Counted from the stretch's first letter, positions 25,590-34,688 are shown. The stretch is 64,000 bases of DNA from Stagnihabitans sp038231395 (GCA_038231395.1 JBBRLL010000011.1:29543-93542); one strand, 5' to 3'. The notes: generated from the letters alone by a model not told the origin. A program made the numbers and translations.

Positions 25590-26933
25590 ATGCAGGTTTC
25601 ATTGATCGTTTTGGCGGCAGGCATGGGCACGCGGATGAATTCCGACCTGCCCAAAGTGCTGCACCCTTTGGCCGCCGTGCCGATGCTGCACCACGCTTTG
25701 GCCGCAAGTCGCGCGCTGGAGCCGTCGCGCGTGGTGGTGGTGACCGGCCATGGCGCAGAGGCCGTCGCCAAAGCCGCATTGGATTTCGATGAAGCGATCC
25801 AGACGGTCGTGCAAGACCGCCAGTTGGGCACCGCTCACGCAGTGGTGCAGGCCGCCCCGCTGCTTGAAGATGCGACGGGCGAGGCGATTGTGCTTTATGG
25901 CGACACGCCTTTCGTGCGGCCTGAAACCTTGCAGGCGATGCTTGCAATGCGCGCCGCCCATGCGGTGGTGATCCTGGGGTTCACGCCGCGTGATCCCGGT
26001 CGGTATGGCCGGTTGGTGGTTGCGGGCGACCAGCTTTTGAAAATCGTGGAATACAAGGACGCGAGCGAACAGGAGCGCGAAATCGGACTTTGCAACTCTG
26101 GCGTCGTTTGTGCTGACGTCGCGACCTTGCTGCGGTTGGCAGGCAAAGTTGGCAACAGCAATGCGGCGGGCGAATATTACCTCACGGATATTGTGGAGAT
26201 TGCCCGGGCCGAAGGTCTGTCGGTGGGATTTGTGACCTGCCCGGAGGCGGAAACTCTGGGTATCAACACGCGCACCCAGCTTGCCGAGGCGGAAGCCGCG
26301 TTTCAAAAGGCCAAACGGGCAGAGATGCTGGAGAATGGCGTCACCCTGACCGCGCCTGACACGGTATGGTTTGCGCTGGATACATGGATCGGGCGCGATG
26401 CCCTGGTGGGGCCGAATGTCATCTTCGGACCTGGGGTCACCGTGGAATCCGGCGCCGAAATCAAAGGCTTCTGCCATCTGGAGGGGTGCCATATCTCACG
26501 CGGTGCCGTGGTCGGCCCCTTTGCGCGCCTGCGTCCGGGGACAGAACTGGCGGAGGATGTCCATGTCGGCAACTTCGTGGAGATCAAGAACGCGGTGCTC
26601 GATGAGGGCGTCAAGGTTGGCCACCTGACCTATCTGGGCGATGCCCATGTTGGCGAATTCTCCAACATCGGCGCCGGCACGGTGACGTGCAATTACGACG
26701 GCGTGATGAAGCACCGGACCGAGATTGGCAAACGGGTCTTCATAGGCTCTGACACCATGCTGGTGGCACCGGTGCGTGTCGGGGATGACGCGCTGACCGG
26801 GTCCGGATCGGTGATCACCGAGGACGTGCCTGCGGGTGCCGTGGCTTTGGGTCGGGCGCGACAGGTGACCAAACCGGGGCTGGCGTTGAACCTGCGGGCA
26901 CGGTTGCGGGCGATCAAGGCGGCAAAAGCGTAA
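25590..26933 (+). CDS. glmU: Bifunctional UDP-GlcNAc pyrophosphorylase / glucosamine-1-phosphate acetyltransferase GlmU
   Basis: 447 aa from the ATG at 25590 (AAAGAGGG upstream). The nucleotidyltransferase domain opens with LAAGMGTRMNSDLPKVLH (8-25); GTAHAV and YGDTPF follow. From about 250 the left-handed beta-helix hexapeptide repeats carry the acetyltransferase, with GNFVEIKN, GHLTYLGDAHVG and NIGAGTVTCNYDG. It makes UDP-GlcNAc for peptidoglycan and lipid A. The next gene is glmS, so consecutive pathway steps are adjacent; the two are separated by 119 bp holding an inverted pair of dispersed repeats. Confidence 0.97.
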   Translation: MQVSLIVLAAGMGTRMNSDLPKVLHPLAAVPMLHHALAASRALEPSRVVVVTGHGAEAVAKAALDFDEAIQTVVQDRQLGTAHAVVQAAPLLEDATGEAIVLYGDTPFVRPETLQAMLAMRAAHAVVILGFTPRDPGRYGRLVVAGDQLLKIVEYKDASEQEREIGLCNSGVVCADVATLLRLAGKVGNSNAAGEYYLTDIVEIARAEGLSVGFVTCPEAETLGINTRTQLAEAEAAFQKAKRAEMLENGVTLTAPDTVWFALDTWIGRDALVGPNVIFGPGVTVESGAEIKGFCHLEGCHISRGAVVGPFARLRPGTELAEDVHVGNFVEIKNAVLDEGVKVGHLTYLGDAHVGEFSNIGAGTVTCNYDGVMKHRTEIGKRVFIGSDTMLVAPVRVGDDALTGSGSVITEDVPAGAVALGRARQVTKPGLALNLRARLRAIKAAKA

Positions 26934-26934
26934 C

Positions 26935-27009
26935 ATGGGCAGATTGCCCATCCTACCAGTGGCAAAAGTCGCACCGGTTGTGCCAAGGTAGGATGGGCGA
27001 TGCGCCCAT
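26935..27009. repeat. Inverted pair of ATGGGC/GCCCAT dispersed repeats between glmU and glmS
   Basis: Copy A1 (26935-26957) is ATGGGC-AGATT-GCCCATCCTACC, starting one base after the glmU stop. Copy A2 (26987-27009) is its inverse, GGTAGGATGGGC-GATGC-GCCCAT. The 12-base segments 26946-26957 and 26987-26998 are perfectly complementary, and GGCA/TGCC inside the 29-base spacer extends the pairing. The transcript can thus form one long hairpin or two small ones. Confidence 0.85.
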
Positions 27010-27052
27010 GCTTTGGGCCGATATTGGTGCGAAAACAGGGAAAGAGTGCGGG

Positions 27053-28864
27053 ATGTGTGGAATCGTAGGCGTTTTGGGCAACCACGAAGCAGCGCCGCTG
27101 TTGGTTGAGGCTTTGAAACGTCTGGAATATCGCGGCTATGACAGCGCAGGGATAGCCACCGTAAACCATGGCCAGTTGGACCGCAGGCGCGCGGTGGGCA
27201 AGCTGGTCAACCTGTCAGACCTGTTGGTGCATGACCCTTTGGCGGGCAAATCCGGCATCGGCCATACCCGCTGGGCCACCCACGGGGCTGCCACAGTGCT
27301 GAACGCGCACCCGCACAAATCCCTGAAAGTGGCCGTGGTGCACAACGGCATCATCGAAAACTTTCGTGAGTTGCGCGCCGAGGTCGAGGCTGCGGGCTAC
27401 CGCCACGAATCTGAAACTGACACCGAAACCGTGGCCCTTCTGGTGCAGATGTATCTGGACCGCGGCCGCACCCCGGTTGAGGCGGCGCGTGAGACGCTCA
27501 AACGCCTGCACGGCGCGTTCGCCCTGTGCTTTCTGTTTGACGGTGAGGATGACCTGATGATCGCCGCTCGGAAAGGCTCGCCCCTCGCCATCGGGCACGG
27601 GGTCGGTGAGATGTTTGTGGGATCGGACGCCATCGCTTTGGCCCCGATGACCGACCGGATCACCTATCTGGAGGAAGGCGACTGGGCCGTGATCACCCGC
27701 AAGGGGGCGCAGATCTTCGACGCCGTCGACCGTTTGTGCAATCGGGCAGAGGAGCGGATCAAGGTCGACGCGACGCGGATCGAAAAGGCCGGCTACAAGC
27801 ACTTCATGGCCAAGGAAATCGCCGAGCAGCCCGTGGTGATCGCCGATGCGCTGAAACACTATGTCGACGGCGGGTTGCGCCTGCCTGCCGAAGTGGATTT
27901 CACCGCGGTTGACCGGTTGACGATGGTGGCCTGTGGCACCGCCTCTTATGCCTGCCATGTCGCGAAATACTGGTTTGAACAGATCGCAGGGTTGGCCTGC
28001 GAGGTCGATGTGGCCAGCGAGTTCCGCTACCGGGAGCCGCCTTTGTCGGCCAAAAGTTGGGCGCTGTTCGTCAGCCAGTCGGGTGAGACGGCGGATACTT
28101 TGGCCGCCCTGCGTTATGCCAAGGAAAAGGTCGCCAAGGTGGTGGCGGTGGTCAATGTGGCCACCTCCTCCATCGCGCGGGAAAGCGATCTTGCCTTGCC
28201 AATCATGGCCGGGATTGAGGTTGGCGTGGCCTCTACCAAAGCCTTCACCTGCCAACTGGTGACATTGGCGCTGCTGGCCCTGAAAGCGGCGGTGGATCGC
28301 GGACGGCTGGACGCTGCGGGGCTTGCCCGTCATTTGGCGGAACTGGCGGCTTTGCCGGGGCTGATGAACCACGCCATGGGGCTTTCGGGCGAAATAGCGG
28401 CGATTGCCGAAGAATTGGCAGAGGCGCAGGACGTGCTGTTTCTGGGGCGCGGCTCTATGTATCCGCTGGCATTGGAGGGGGCGCTGAAACTGAAGGAAAT
28501 CAGCTACATCCACGCCGAAGGTTATGCATCAGGTGAACTGAAACACGGGCCGATCGCTCTGATAGATGCGCGGGTTCCGGTGATCGTTTTGGCCCCGCGT
28601 GACGCCCTGTTCGACAAAACCGTGTCGAACATGCAAGAGGTGATGGCGCGGCACGGCAAGGTGCTGCTGATCTCTGACGCCAAGGGTGTGGCAGAGGCGG
28701 GCAAGGGCGTGTGGCGCAGCCTGACGATACCAGAGGTCACCGGGCCGTTTGCACCGATCCTTTATGCAGTGCCCGCTCAGCTTTTGGCCTACCACACGGC
28801 CATCGCCAAGGGCACGGATGTGGACCAGCCCAGAAATCTCGCCAAATCGGTGACGGTGGAATGA
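27053..28864 (+). CDS. glmS: Glutamine--fructose-6-phosphate aminotransferase (isomerizing) GlmS
   Basis: 603 aa from the ATG at 27053, the start that puts the catalytic cysteine at position 2 (MCGIVG) after methionine removal. The N-terminal glutaminase domain carries RWATHG and EYRGYDSAG; two SIS sugar-isomerase domains follow (about 285-425 and 455-595), with SQSGETADT and the C-terminal LAKSVTVE end that is nearly invariant. It makes glucosamine-6-phosphate. The downstream alkylation-repair gene overlaps its stop (ATGA). No glmS ribozyme-like core was recognised upstream. Confidence 0.97.
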   Translation: MCGIVGVLGNHEAAPLLVEALKRLEYRGYDSAGIATVNHGQLDRRRAVGKLVNLSDLLVHDPLAGKSGIGHTRWATHGAATVLNAHPHKSLKVAVVHNGIIENFRELRAEVEAAGYRHESETDTETVALLVQMYLDRGRTPVEAARETLKRLHGAFALCFLFDGEDDLMIAARKGSPLAIGHGVGEMFVGSDAIALAPMTDRITYLEEGDWAVITRKGAQIFDAVDRLCNRAEERIKVDATRIEKAGYKHFMAKEIAEQPVVIADALKHYVDGGLRLPAEVDFTAVDRLTMVACGTASYACHVAKYWFEQIAGLACEVDVASEFRYREPPLSAKSWALFVSQSGETADTLAALRYAKEKVAKVVAVVNVATSSIARESDLALPIMAGIEVGVASTKAFTCQLVTLALLALKAAVDRGRLDAAGLARHLAELAALPGLMNHAMGLSGEIAAIAEELAEAQDVLFLGRGSMYPLALEGALKLKEISYIHAEGYASGELKHGPIALIDARVPVIVLAPRDALFDKTVSNMQEVMARHGKVLLISDAKGVAEAGKGVWRSLTIPEVTGPFAPILYAVPAQLLAYHTAIAKGTDVDQPRNLAKSVTVE

Positions 28865-29628
28865 GGCTGCAAGACGCGATTGCAGCGCTGGAGGACTTGG
28901 GAGATCAGACGCGGGCCAAGGCTGATGCTGAATATCACAAGGCGCCGCGCCGCTATCTGGGGGTTTCGGTGCCGCAAGTGACGGAACTGGCAACTGCGTG
29001 GCGGGCGGAGTTGGATGCAACCGGTTTGGACGTGGCGGGCCGCGTGGCTTTGGCGTCGGGCTTGTGGGACAGCAATATCCATGAAGCGCGGGTTGCGGCG
29101 GCCAAGCTGCTGACACAGGCGCGGATTGCGCAGGATGGGGCGGTCTGGCGGTTGATTGCGTCCTGGGTGCCCGAGTTTGACGCTTGGGCGATTTCTGATC
29201 ATGTCTGCAATGCGGGAGGACGGCGGCTGCTGGCAGACGCCTCACGGGTGGATGAGGTTGAAGGCTGGACCCGGCTGGAGACTATGTGGTCACGTCGGGC
29301 GGCCTTGGTGATGACTTTGCCCTGGACCAAGCAGAACTTCCCAAAACCGCAGGATCAGGCCGTACGCGACCGGGTTCTGGCGTGGTGCGCAAGCTACGCC
29401 GAGGACAAAGACTGGTTCATCCAGAAAGCGGTGGCATGGTGGTTGCGCGACCTGTCCAAGCATGATGCGGCGCGAGTTTCGGCGTGGCTGGGTGAGTATG
29501 GCGACCGCCTGAAACCATGGGCGCGCCGGGAGGCTGCGAAATATCTGGCGCCAGATGGGCAAATTGCCCATCCTACCATAAGCCCGCCGATGGATATGGG
29601 GCCTAGTTCAGACGAAACTCGCCAGTGA
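28861..29628 (+). CDS. DNA alkylation repair protein (AlkD-like HEAT repeats)
   Basis: 255 aa. Successive helical pairs and the segment YHKAPRRYLGVSVPQVTELA (about 22-41), ELW-like LASGLWDSNIHEARVAAAKLL, DAWAISDHVC and PWTKQNFPKP...WFIQKAVAWWLRDLSKH match the AlkD/PF08713 family of glycosylases that remove alkylated bases without base flipping. The ATG overlaps the glmS stop. The last 26 residues are unusual: a dispersed repeat (29555-29577) is read in frame as DGQIAHPT, and the tail overlaps the convergent usg gene by 26 bp. The natural end before insertion was probably near residue 230. Confidence 0.85.
   Translation: MRLQDAIAALEDLGDQTRAKADAEYHKAPRRYLGVSVPQVTELATAWRAELDATGLDVAGRVALASGLWDSNIHEARVAAAKLLTQARIAQDGAVWRLIASWVPEFDAWAISDHVCNAGGRRLLADASRVDEVEGWTRLETMWSRRAALVMTLPWTKQNFPKPQDQAVRDRVLAWCASYAEDKDWFIQKAVAWWLRDLSKHDAARVSAWLGEYGDRLKPWARREAAKYLAPDGQIAHPTISPPMDMGPSSDETRQ
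29555..29577 (+). repeat. ATGGGC/GCCCAT dispersed repeat inside the 3' end of a coding gene
   Basis: ATGGGC-AAATT-GCCCATCCTACC, same orientation as the surrounding gene and as copies A1, 43989 and 53161. It encodes part of the C-terminal tail of the alkylation repair protein. No inverted partner is visible within 300 bp on either side. Confidence 0.8.
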
Positions 29629-29872
29629 GGTGGCGCCATTCACCGGGGCCGATCAGTTTGCGGTGGGTGAAGCGCACCGAATCCAATGGACCTTCCAGCT
29701 TGGCCCGCCAGAAGGCGACGAACTTGAACAGGGTCGGGTAATCCGGTGCAAGATCATAGTCTTGCCAGACATAGCTGTTAAGGACGTGACGATAGTCCGG
29801 CATCCTGTAAAAGAATTCCGCTGTGGTCAGGCCCCAGCCTTTCAGCATCAGTTCGGTTTCGGATGGACGCAA
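29603..29872 (-). CDS. Usg family protein
   Basis: 89 aa. The pattern LKGWGLTTAEFFYRMPDYRHVLNSYVWQDYDLAPDYP..FKFV.FW...LEGPLDSVR..H is the Usg family, small alphaproteobacterial proteins first noticed near tryptophan synthase genes and of unknown function. No signal peptide or membrane segment; rich in aromatic residues. Its 3' end overlaps the convergent alkylation-repair gene by 26 bp. It is divergent from gyrA. Confidence 0.88.
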   Translation of the reverse strand: MRPSETELMLKGWGLTTAEFFYRMPDYRHVLNSYVWQDYDLAPDYPTLFKFVAFWRAKLEGPLDSVRFTHRKLIGPGEWRHLTGEFRLN

Positions 29873-30001
29873 TTTAGCCTCCTGTTTTACGGGGTATTTC
29901 AGCCCAGAGACTAAAGCTTACCGATCAAAACTTAATTTGCAATGAAACCAATGTGTTGGCACTCTGTCGCCTTGACTGCCAATGCGAGGCCCCGCCAGTC
30001 C

Positions 30002-30031
30002 TTGCACCCCATAGCTAGGTTGGGGTAAACT
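30002..30031 (+). promoter_or_regulatory. Candidate gyrA promoter
   Basis: TTGCAC (30002-30007), an 18-bp spacer and TAAACT (30026-30031). An inverted repeat GCTAGGT (30014-30020) / ACCTAGC (30050-30056) straddles the likely transcription start and could be an operator; this is inference. Confidence 0.35.
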
Positions 30032-30074
30032 ACAAACAACACGATCTTGACCTAGCATCGAAGGCGCCCCTCAC

Positions 30075-32807
30075 GTGAGCGATACGACTGAACCCCCGGA
30101 AAACACAAAAGATTCCCCGCCTAAGCCCACCTATCACGGGCCTCAGGTGGATATTTCGGCTGAAATGAAAACGGCTTACCTTGATTACGCCATGTCGGTC
30201 ATTGTCAGCCGCGCCATTCCTGACCTGCGCGATGGACTGAAACCGGTGCACCGGCGCATTCTGTTTGCGATGCACGAGACGACCAACACCCATGACAAAC
30301 CCTACCGCAAATCGGCGCGGCCGGTGGGCGATACGATGGGCAAATACCACCCGCATGGCGACAGTGCGATCTATGACGCTTTGGTGCGGATGGCGCAGCC
30401 GTTTTCGATGAGCCTGAAGCTGCTGGATGGCCAGGGCAACTTTGGCAGCATGGACGGCGACTCTGCGGCAGCCATGCGCTACACCGAAGTGCGGATGGAC
30501 AAGCCCGCCGCCTTCCTTATGGCCGACATCGACAAAGACACCGTTGATTTTCAAGACAATTATGACGGAAAGGACCGCGAGCCCACCGTCCTTCCCGCCC
30601 GATTTCCCAACATGCTGGTCAATGGGGCCGAGGGCATCGCCGTTGGCATGGCCACACGGATTCCGCCGCATAACCTTGGCGAAGTGATCGACGCCACCTT
30701 GGCGCTGATTGAAAATCCTGACTTGTCCACTGAACGTCTGATGGAGATCATTCCCGCCCCCGATTTCCCGACCGGCGCTTTGATTTTGGGCCGTTCCGGC
30801 GCGCGCAAAGCCTATCTGGAGGGGCGGGGTTCGGTCATCATCCGCTCCAAGACCCATATCGAAGAGGTCCGCAAGGACCGCTTTGCCATCGTCATCGACG
30901 AGGTGCCCTATCAGGTCAACAAGTCGCGGATGATTGAAATCATTGCAGAAATGGTGCGTGACAAGAAGATCGAAGGCATTTCCAACGTCGCCGACGAAAG
31001 CGACCGGATCGGTGTACGCGTGGTGATCGAGCTTAAACGCGATGCGACGCCGGATGTGGTGCTGAACCAGTTGTTTCGCTTTACGCCGATGCAAACCTCT
31101 TTCGCCTGCAACATGCTGGCGCTGAACGGCGGGCGGCCTGAAACCCTCGCCTTGCGCGATTTTCTCAGCCATTTCATCGTGTTCCGCGAAGAAGTTGTTG
31201 CGCGTCGCACGGCATTTGAACTGAAAAAAGCGCGTGAGCGCAGTCATATCCTGTGCGGTCTGGCAGTTGCAGTTTCCAATGTGGATGAGATTGTGCGGAC
31301 CATCCGCGCCTCAGCCGATGCGCCGGAAGCCCGCGAAAAGCTGATGACCCGGCGCTGGCCTGCGGTGGACATCGCCCCCTATATCCGGCTGATCGACGAC
31401 CCCAGCCACACCATGAACGACGACGGCACCTATAATCTGTCAGAGGCGCAGGCCCGCGCCATTCTGGAATTGCGCCTGCAACGCCTGACGGCGATTGGCG
31501 TCAAGGAAGTGACCGACGAACTTGAAGAACTCGCCGCAAAGATCAAGGATTACCTGGAAATCCTTGGATCACGCGACCGGATCATGACGATCATTTCCGA
31601 CGAACTGCGCGAAGTGAAGGCGCTTTTCGCCGTGCCGCGCCGGACCGAGATCATCGACTGGTCCGGCGATATGGAAGACGAAGACCTGATTGAGCGGGAG
31701 GATATGGTCGTCACCATCACCTCCGGCGGCTACATCAAACGCACGCCTTTGGGCGAATTCCGTCAGCAGAACCGCGGCGGCAAGGGTCTGGCCAGCATGG
31801 CCACCAAGGATGATGACGTTGTCACCACCCTTTTCGTCGCCAACACGCACACCAACCTGCTGTTTTTCACCACCGACGGCATGGTCTACAAGCTGAAAAC
31901 CTGGCGGCTGCCTTTGGCGGGGCGGACGGCGAAAGGCAAGGCGATTGTCAATATTCTGCCGATTGTGCCGGGAATTTCGATTGCCGCGCTGATGCCTGTC
32001 GATGTGCCAGAGCCGGAGTGGGACAACCTGCAGATCGTCTTTGCCACCAGCGACGGCGATGTGCGGCAGAATGACCTGTCGGACTTCACCAACGTCTTGC
32101 GCAACGGCAAGATCGCGATGAAACTGCCGGAGGGTGTTACTCTGGTCAACGCCGCCATCTGCGATGATCAGGATGACGTCATGCTGGTCACCGCCCTTGG
32201 CCGCGCGATCCGCTTTTCGACGACCGATATCCGCGTGTTCAAATCGCGCGGCTCCACCGGGGTGCGGGGCATTCGTCTGGCGGAGGGCGACAAGGTCGTC
32301 TCCATGTCGGTGATCCGTCACTTTGATGCCGACCCGGCAGAGCGTGAAGCCTATCTGAAGCAGCGCCGCCTGATGGCCGGTGTGGTTGAAGAAGCCGAAG
32401 CTGACGAAGCCGAACCCGACGCGGAGGTTGTGCCCACCGAACTTGGCCAACTGTCCCCCGAACGCTATGCGGCCATGTCGGCGGCAGAGGACTTGATCTT
32501 GACCATCACCACAACGGGTGCCGGTAAACTGTCCTCCAGCCACGATTATCCGGTGCGCGGACGCGGCGGCATGGGCGTCAAGGCGATGGACAGCGCGATG
32601 CGCGGCGGGGCATTGATTGCGTCCTTCAAGGTGGATCTGTCGGATCAGATCATGCTCGCCACCTCGACCGGCCAGTCAATTCGGGTGCCGGTGGATCAGA
32701 TTTCGTTCCGCTCTCGCGGCGCGGGCGGGGTGAAAGTGCTGAACACCAGCGACAGCGGTGAAGAAGTGGTGTCGGTGGCCCGGGTGCCCGAACAGGGGGA
32801 TGAGTGA
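30075..32807 (+). CDS. gyrA: DNA gyrase subunit A
   Basis: 910 aa beginning with GTG. The breakage-reunion domain opens KTAYLDYAMSVIVSRAIPDLRDGLKPVHRRIL (32-63); the catalytic Tyr136 is in AAAMRYTEVRM. The quinolone-resistance region HPHGDSAIYDALVRM keeps Ser97 and Asp101, the sensitive-type residues. The C-terminal beta-pinwheel begins near 535 with a GyrA-box-like QQNRGGKG (about 568-575), which favours gyrase over topoisomerase IV. An acidic insert lies near 775-790. Gyrase introduces negative supercoils with GyrB. The next small gene starts inside its last codons. Confidence 0.97.
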   Translation: MSDTTEPPENTKDSPPKPTYHGPQVDISAEMKTAYLDYAMSVIVSRAIPDLRDGLKPVHRRILFAMHETTNTHDKPYRKSARPVGDTMGKYHPHGDSAIYDALVRMAQPFSMSLKLLDGQGNFGSMDGDSAAAMRYTEVRMDKPAAFLMADIDKDTVDFQDNYDGKDREPTVLPARFPNMLVNGAEGIAVGMATRIPPHNLGEVIDATLALIENPDLSTERLMEIIPAPDFPTGALILGRSGARKAYLEGRGSVIIRSKTHIEEVRKDRFAIVIDEVPYQVNKSRMIEIIAEMVRDKKIEGISNVADESDRIGVRVVIELKRDATPDVVLNQLFRFTPMQTSFACNMLALNGGRPETLALRDFLSHFIVFREEVVARRTAFELKKARERSHILCGLAVAVSNVDEIVRTIRASADAPEAREKLMTRRWPAVDIAPYIRLIDDPSHTMNDDGTYNLSEAQARAILELRLQRLTAIGVKEVTDELEELAAKIKDYLEILGSRDRIMTIISDELREVKALFAVPRRTEIIDWSGDMEDEDLIEREDMVVTITSGGYIKRTPLGEFRQQNRGGKGLASMATKDDDVVTTLFVANTHTNLLFFTTDGMVYKLKTWRLPLAGRTAKGKAIVNILPIVPGISIAALMPVDVPEPEWDNLQIVFATSDGDVRQNDLSDFTNVLRNGKIAMKLPEGVTLVNAAICDDQDDVMLVTALGRAIRFSTTDIRVFKSRGSTGVRGIRLAEGDKVVSMSVIRHFDADPAEREAYLKQRRLMAGVVEEAEADEAEPDAEVVPTELGQLSPERYAAMSAAEDLILTITTTGAGKLSSSHDYPVRGRGGMGVKAMDSAMRGGALIASFKVDLSDQIMLATSTGQSIRVPVDQISFRSRGAGGVKVLNTSDSGEEVVSVARVPEQGDE

Positions 32808-33000
32808 TGTGGAATGGCTCAACCCGAACTTCGGCGGCGCGATTGCAGCGTTTTTCATCTTGCTCGTCGGGATCAACCTCGGGGCAGCAAGACGGGCGCA
32901 AACCATGGTGAAAGATATGATTGCCAGCGCGAGACGAGGCGACGGACAAAACCGCCACCTCGCCCCCGTCGCCACAGCCCTTAAAGCGCGCAACACGTGA
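32800..33000 (+). CDS. Small single-span membrane protein of unknown function
   Basis: 66 aa. The ATG lies within the last codons of gyrA (8-bp overlap), so translation is probably coupled. One membrane helix is predicted (about residues 12-30, GAIAAFFILLVGINLGA), followed by a basic tail (RRAQTMVKDMIASARRG). Its stop overlaps the GTG of the next small gene. I do not recognise the family. It could instead be an incidental frame, but the tight overlaps on both sides argue for a real gene. Confidence 0.6.
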   Translation: MSDVEWLNPNFGGAIAAFFILLVGINLGAARRAQTMVKDMIASARRGDGQNRHLAPVATALKARNT

Positions 33001-33332
33001 TCCCCGGCCTTGACCTGCGACTGGCCCAACTGGCCGCACACAACCAGACGGCAACTTACGGCCAACTTGCTCGTGATCTGGGGCTGACCGGCGCGGCCAC
33101 CATCGCCCGCCTGACGGAAGCGTTGGAGGCGCTGATGGATGAAGACGCCAAGCTTAACCTCCCCTTCCGCGCCGCCCTGCTGTCAGGCCGTCTGAATCAG
33201 AACCTTCCCGCGCAAGGGTTTTTCGACAAGGCCCGCGCTCTGGGGCGCTATACTGGTGAGGAGCCCAACGGTTATGTCGCCGATGAAAGAGCCTCCCTTC
33301 ACGCCCTTTCTTTTCCCAAAAAAACCGCCTAA
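32997..33332 (+). CDS. Conserved hypothetical protein (111 aa) upstream of trmFO
   Basis: 111 aa starting at a GTG that shares bases with the previous stop (GTGA). Predicted all-helical and cytoplasmic. The first 60 residues (LAAHNQTATYGQLARDLGLTGAATIARLTEALEALMDED) resemble a winged-helix or alkyltransferase-like DNA-binding N-terminus; the rest includes FFDKARALGRY. The role is unknown. Its stop is 9 bp before trmFO, so it may belong to a gyrA-trmFO-gluQ transcript. Confidence 0.7.
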   Translation: MIPGLDLRLAQLAAHNQTATYGQLARDLGLTGAATIARLTEALEALMDEDAKLNLPFRAALLSGRLNQNLPAQGFFDKARALGRYTGEEPNGYVADERASLHALSFPKKTA

Positions 33333-33341
33333 ATCCCCCTG

Positions 33342-34688
33342 ATGGAACCACTAAATATCATTGGCGGCGGCATGGCGGGGTCGGAAGCGGCTTGGCAGGC
33401 GGCAGAATTGGGCGTGCCTGTGGTGCTGCACGAAATGCGGCCCAAAGTTGGGACTTTCGCGCACCGCACCGGCGATTTCGCCGAAATGGTCTGTTCCAAC
33501 TCGTTCCGTTCTGACGATGATGAACAAAATGCCGTGGGGTTGTTGCATTGGGAAATGCGGGCAGCGGGCGGTTTGATCCTGAAAGCGGCTCAAGCGCATC
33601 GGTTGCCAGCGGGCGGCGCTTTGGCGGTGGACCGTGATCCGTTTGCAGCTTATGTGACCGCGCGGCTGAAGGCACATCCGCTGATTACGGTTTCGTATGA
33701 GGAAGTTACCAGCCTTTCTTCATCCGGCCATTGGATCGTGGCGACCGGACCCTTGACCTCGCAGGCTTTGGCGGAAAGCATCCGGGCTGCAACCGGGACA
33801 GCGGCTTTGGCCTTTTTTGATGCCATAGCGCCCATCGTTTATGCCGATACCGTCGATATGTCCGTAGCCTGGATGCAAAGCCGCTACGACAAGGGCGAAA
33901 CGGTGGCGGAGCAGACCGCCTACATGAACTGCCCGATGACGAAGGATCAGTACAACGCCTTCATCCAAGCCCTTCTGAACGCTGACAAAACCGAGTTTCA
34001 TGCGGGCGAGGCTGCTGGTTTCCCCACTCCCACCCCCTATTTTGACGGCTGCCTGCCCATCGAGGTGATGGCCGAACGCGGCCCCGAAACCCTCCGTTTC
34101 GGCCCGATGAAGCCGGTCGGCCTGACCAATCCGCACAACCCCACCGTCAAAGCCTATGCCGTGGTCCAGTTGCGCCGCGACAACAAGCTGGGGACGCTTT
34201 ACAACATCGTAGGCTTTCAGACCAAGATGAAGTACGGCGCGCAACTGGATGTTTTCAAATTGATTCCGGGGTTGGAGAATGCGTCGTTCGCGCGGCTTGG
34301 CGGCATCCATCGCAACACCTTCATCAACTCTCCGACGCTGTTGGACGACCAGATGCGGCTGAAAACGCAGCCCAATATCCGGTTTGCCGGGCAGATCACC
34401 GGAGTGGAGGGCTACGTCGAAAGTGCAGCGATGGGGCTGGTGGCGGGGCGGATGGCGGCTGCCGAAATTCTCGGGCGCGTGTTGCCACCGCCGCCGCCTG
34501 ATACCGCGATGGGCGCCCTGATCACCCACATCACCGGCGGCGCGGAGGCGAAAACCTTCCAACCGATGAATGTGAACTTCGGGCTTTTCCCACCGATTGA
34601 TGCCAAAGGTGGCCGCAAGGGCCGCCAAACCCGTTACAAAGCCTATACCGACCGCGCCAAGACTTCGTTCACCGAATGGCTCGGGTAA
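33342..34688 (+). CDS. trmFO: Methylenetetrahydrofolate--tRNA (uracil-5-)-methyltransferase TrmFO
   Basis: 448 aa flavoprotein related to GidA. The FAD motif IIGGGMAGSEAAW is at 6-18. HEMRPK, the active-site region MVCSNSFRSDD (about 49-59, with Cys51) and the tail GRKGRQTRYKAYTDRA are diagnostic of TrmFO. It uses methylene-THF and FADH2 to make ribothymidine at tRNA position 54, replacing SAM-dependent TrmA. It links to the folate genes elsewhere in the window. gluQ starts 13 bp before its end. Confidence 0.95.
   Translation: MEPLNIIGGGMAGSEAAWQAAELGVPVVLHEMRPKVGTFAHRTGDFAEMVCSNSFRSDDDEQNAVGLLHWEMRAAGGLILKAAQAHRLPAGGALAVDRDPFAAYVTARLKAHPLITVSYEEVTSLSSSGHWIVATGPLTSQALAESIRAATGTAALAFFDAIAPIVYADTVDMSVAWMQSRYDKGETVAEQTAYMNCPMTKDQYNAFIQALLNADKTEFHAGEAAGFPTPTPYFDGCLPIEVMAERGPETLRFGPMKPVGLTNPHNPTVKAYAVVQLRRDNKLGTLYNIVGFQTKMKYGAQLDVFKLIPGLENASFARLGGIHRNTFINSPTLLDDQMRLKTQPNIRFAGQITGVEGYVESAAMGLVAGRMAAAEILGRVLPPPPPDTAMGALITHITGGAEAKTFQPMNVNFGLFPPIDAKGGRKGRQTRYKAYTDRAKTSFTEWLG

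Noticed and set aside
26934..27052. Possible glmS ribozyme or riboswitch
   Set aside because: The gap is explained by the inverted repeat pair; no glmS ribozyme core or pseudoknot is recognisable, and that ribozyme is typical of Firmicutes.
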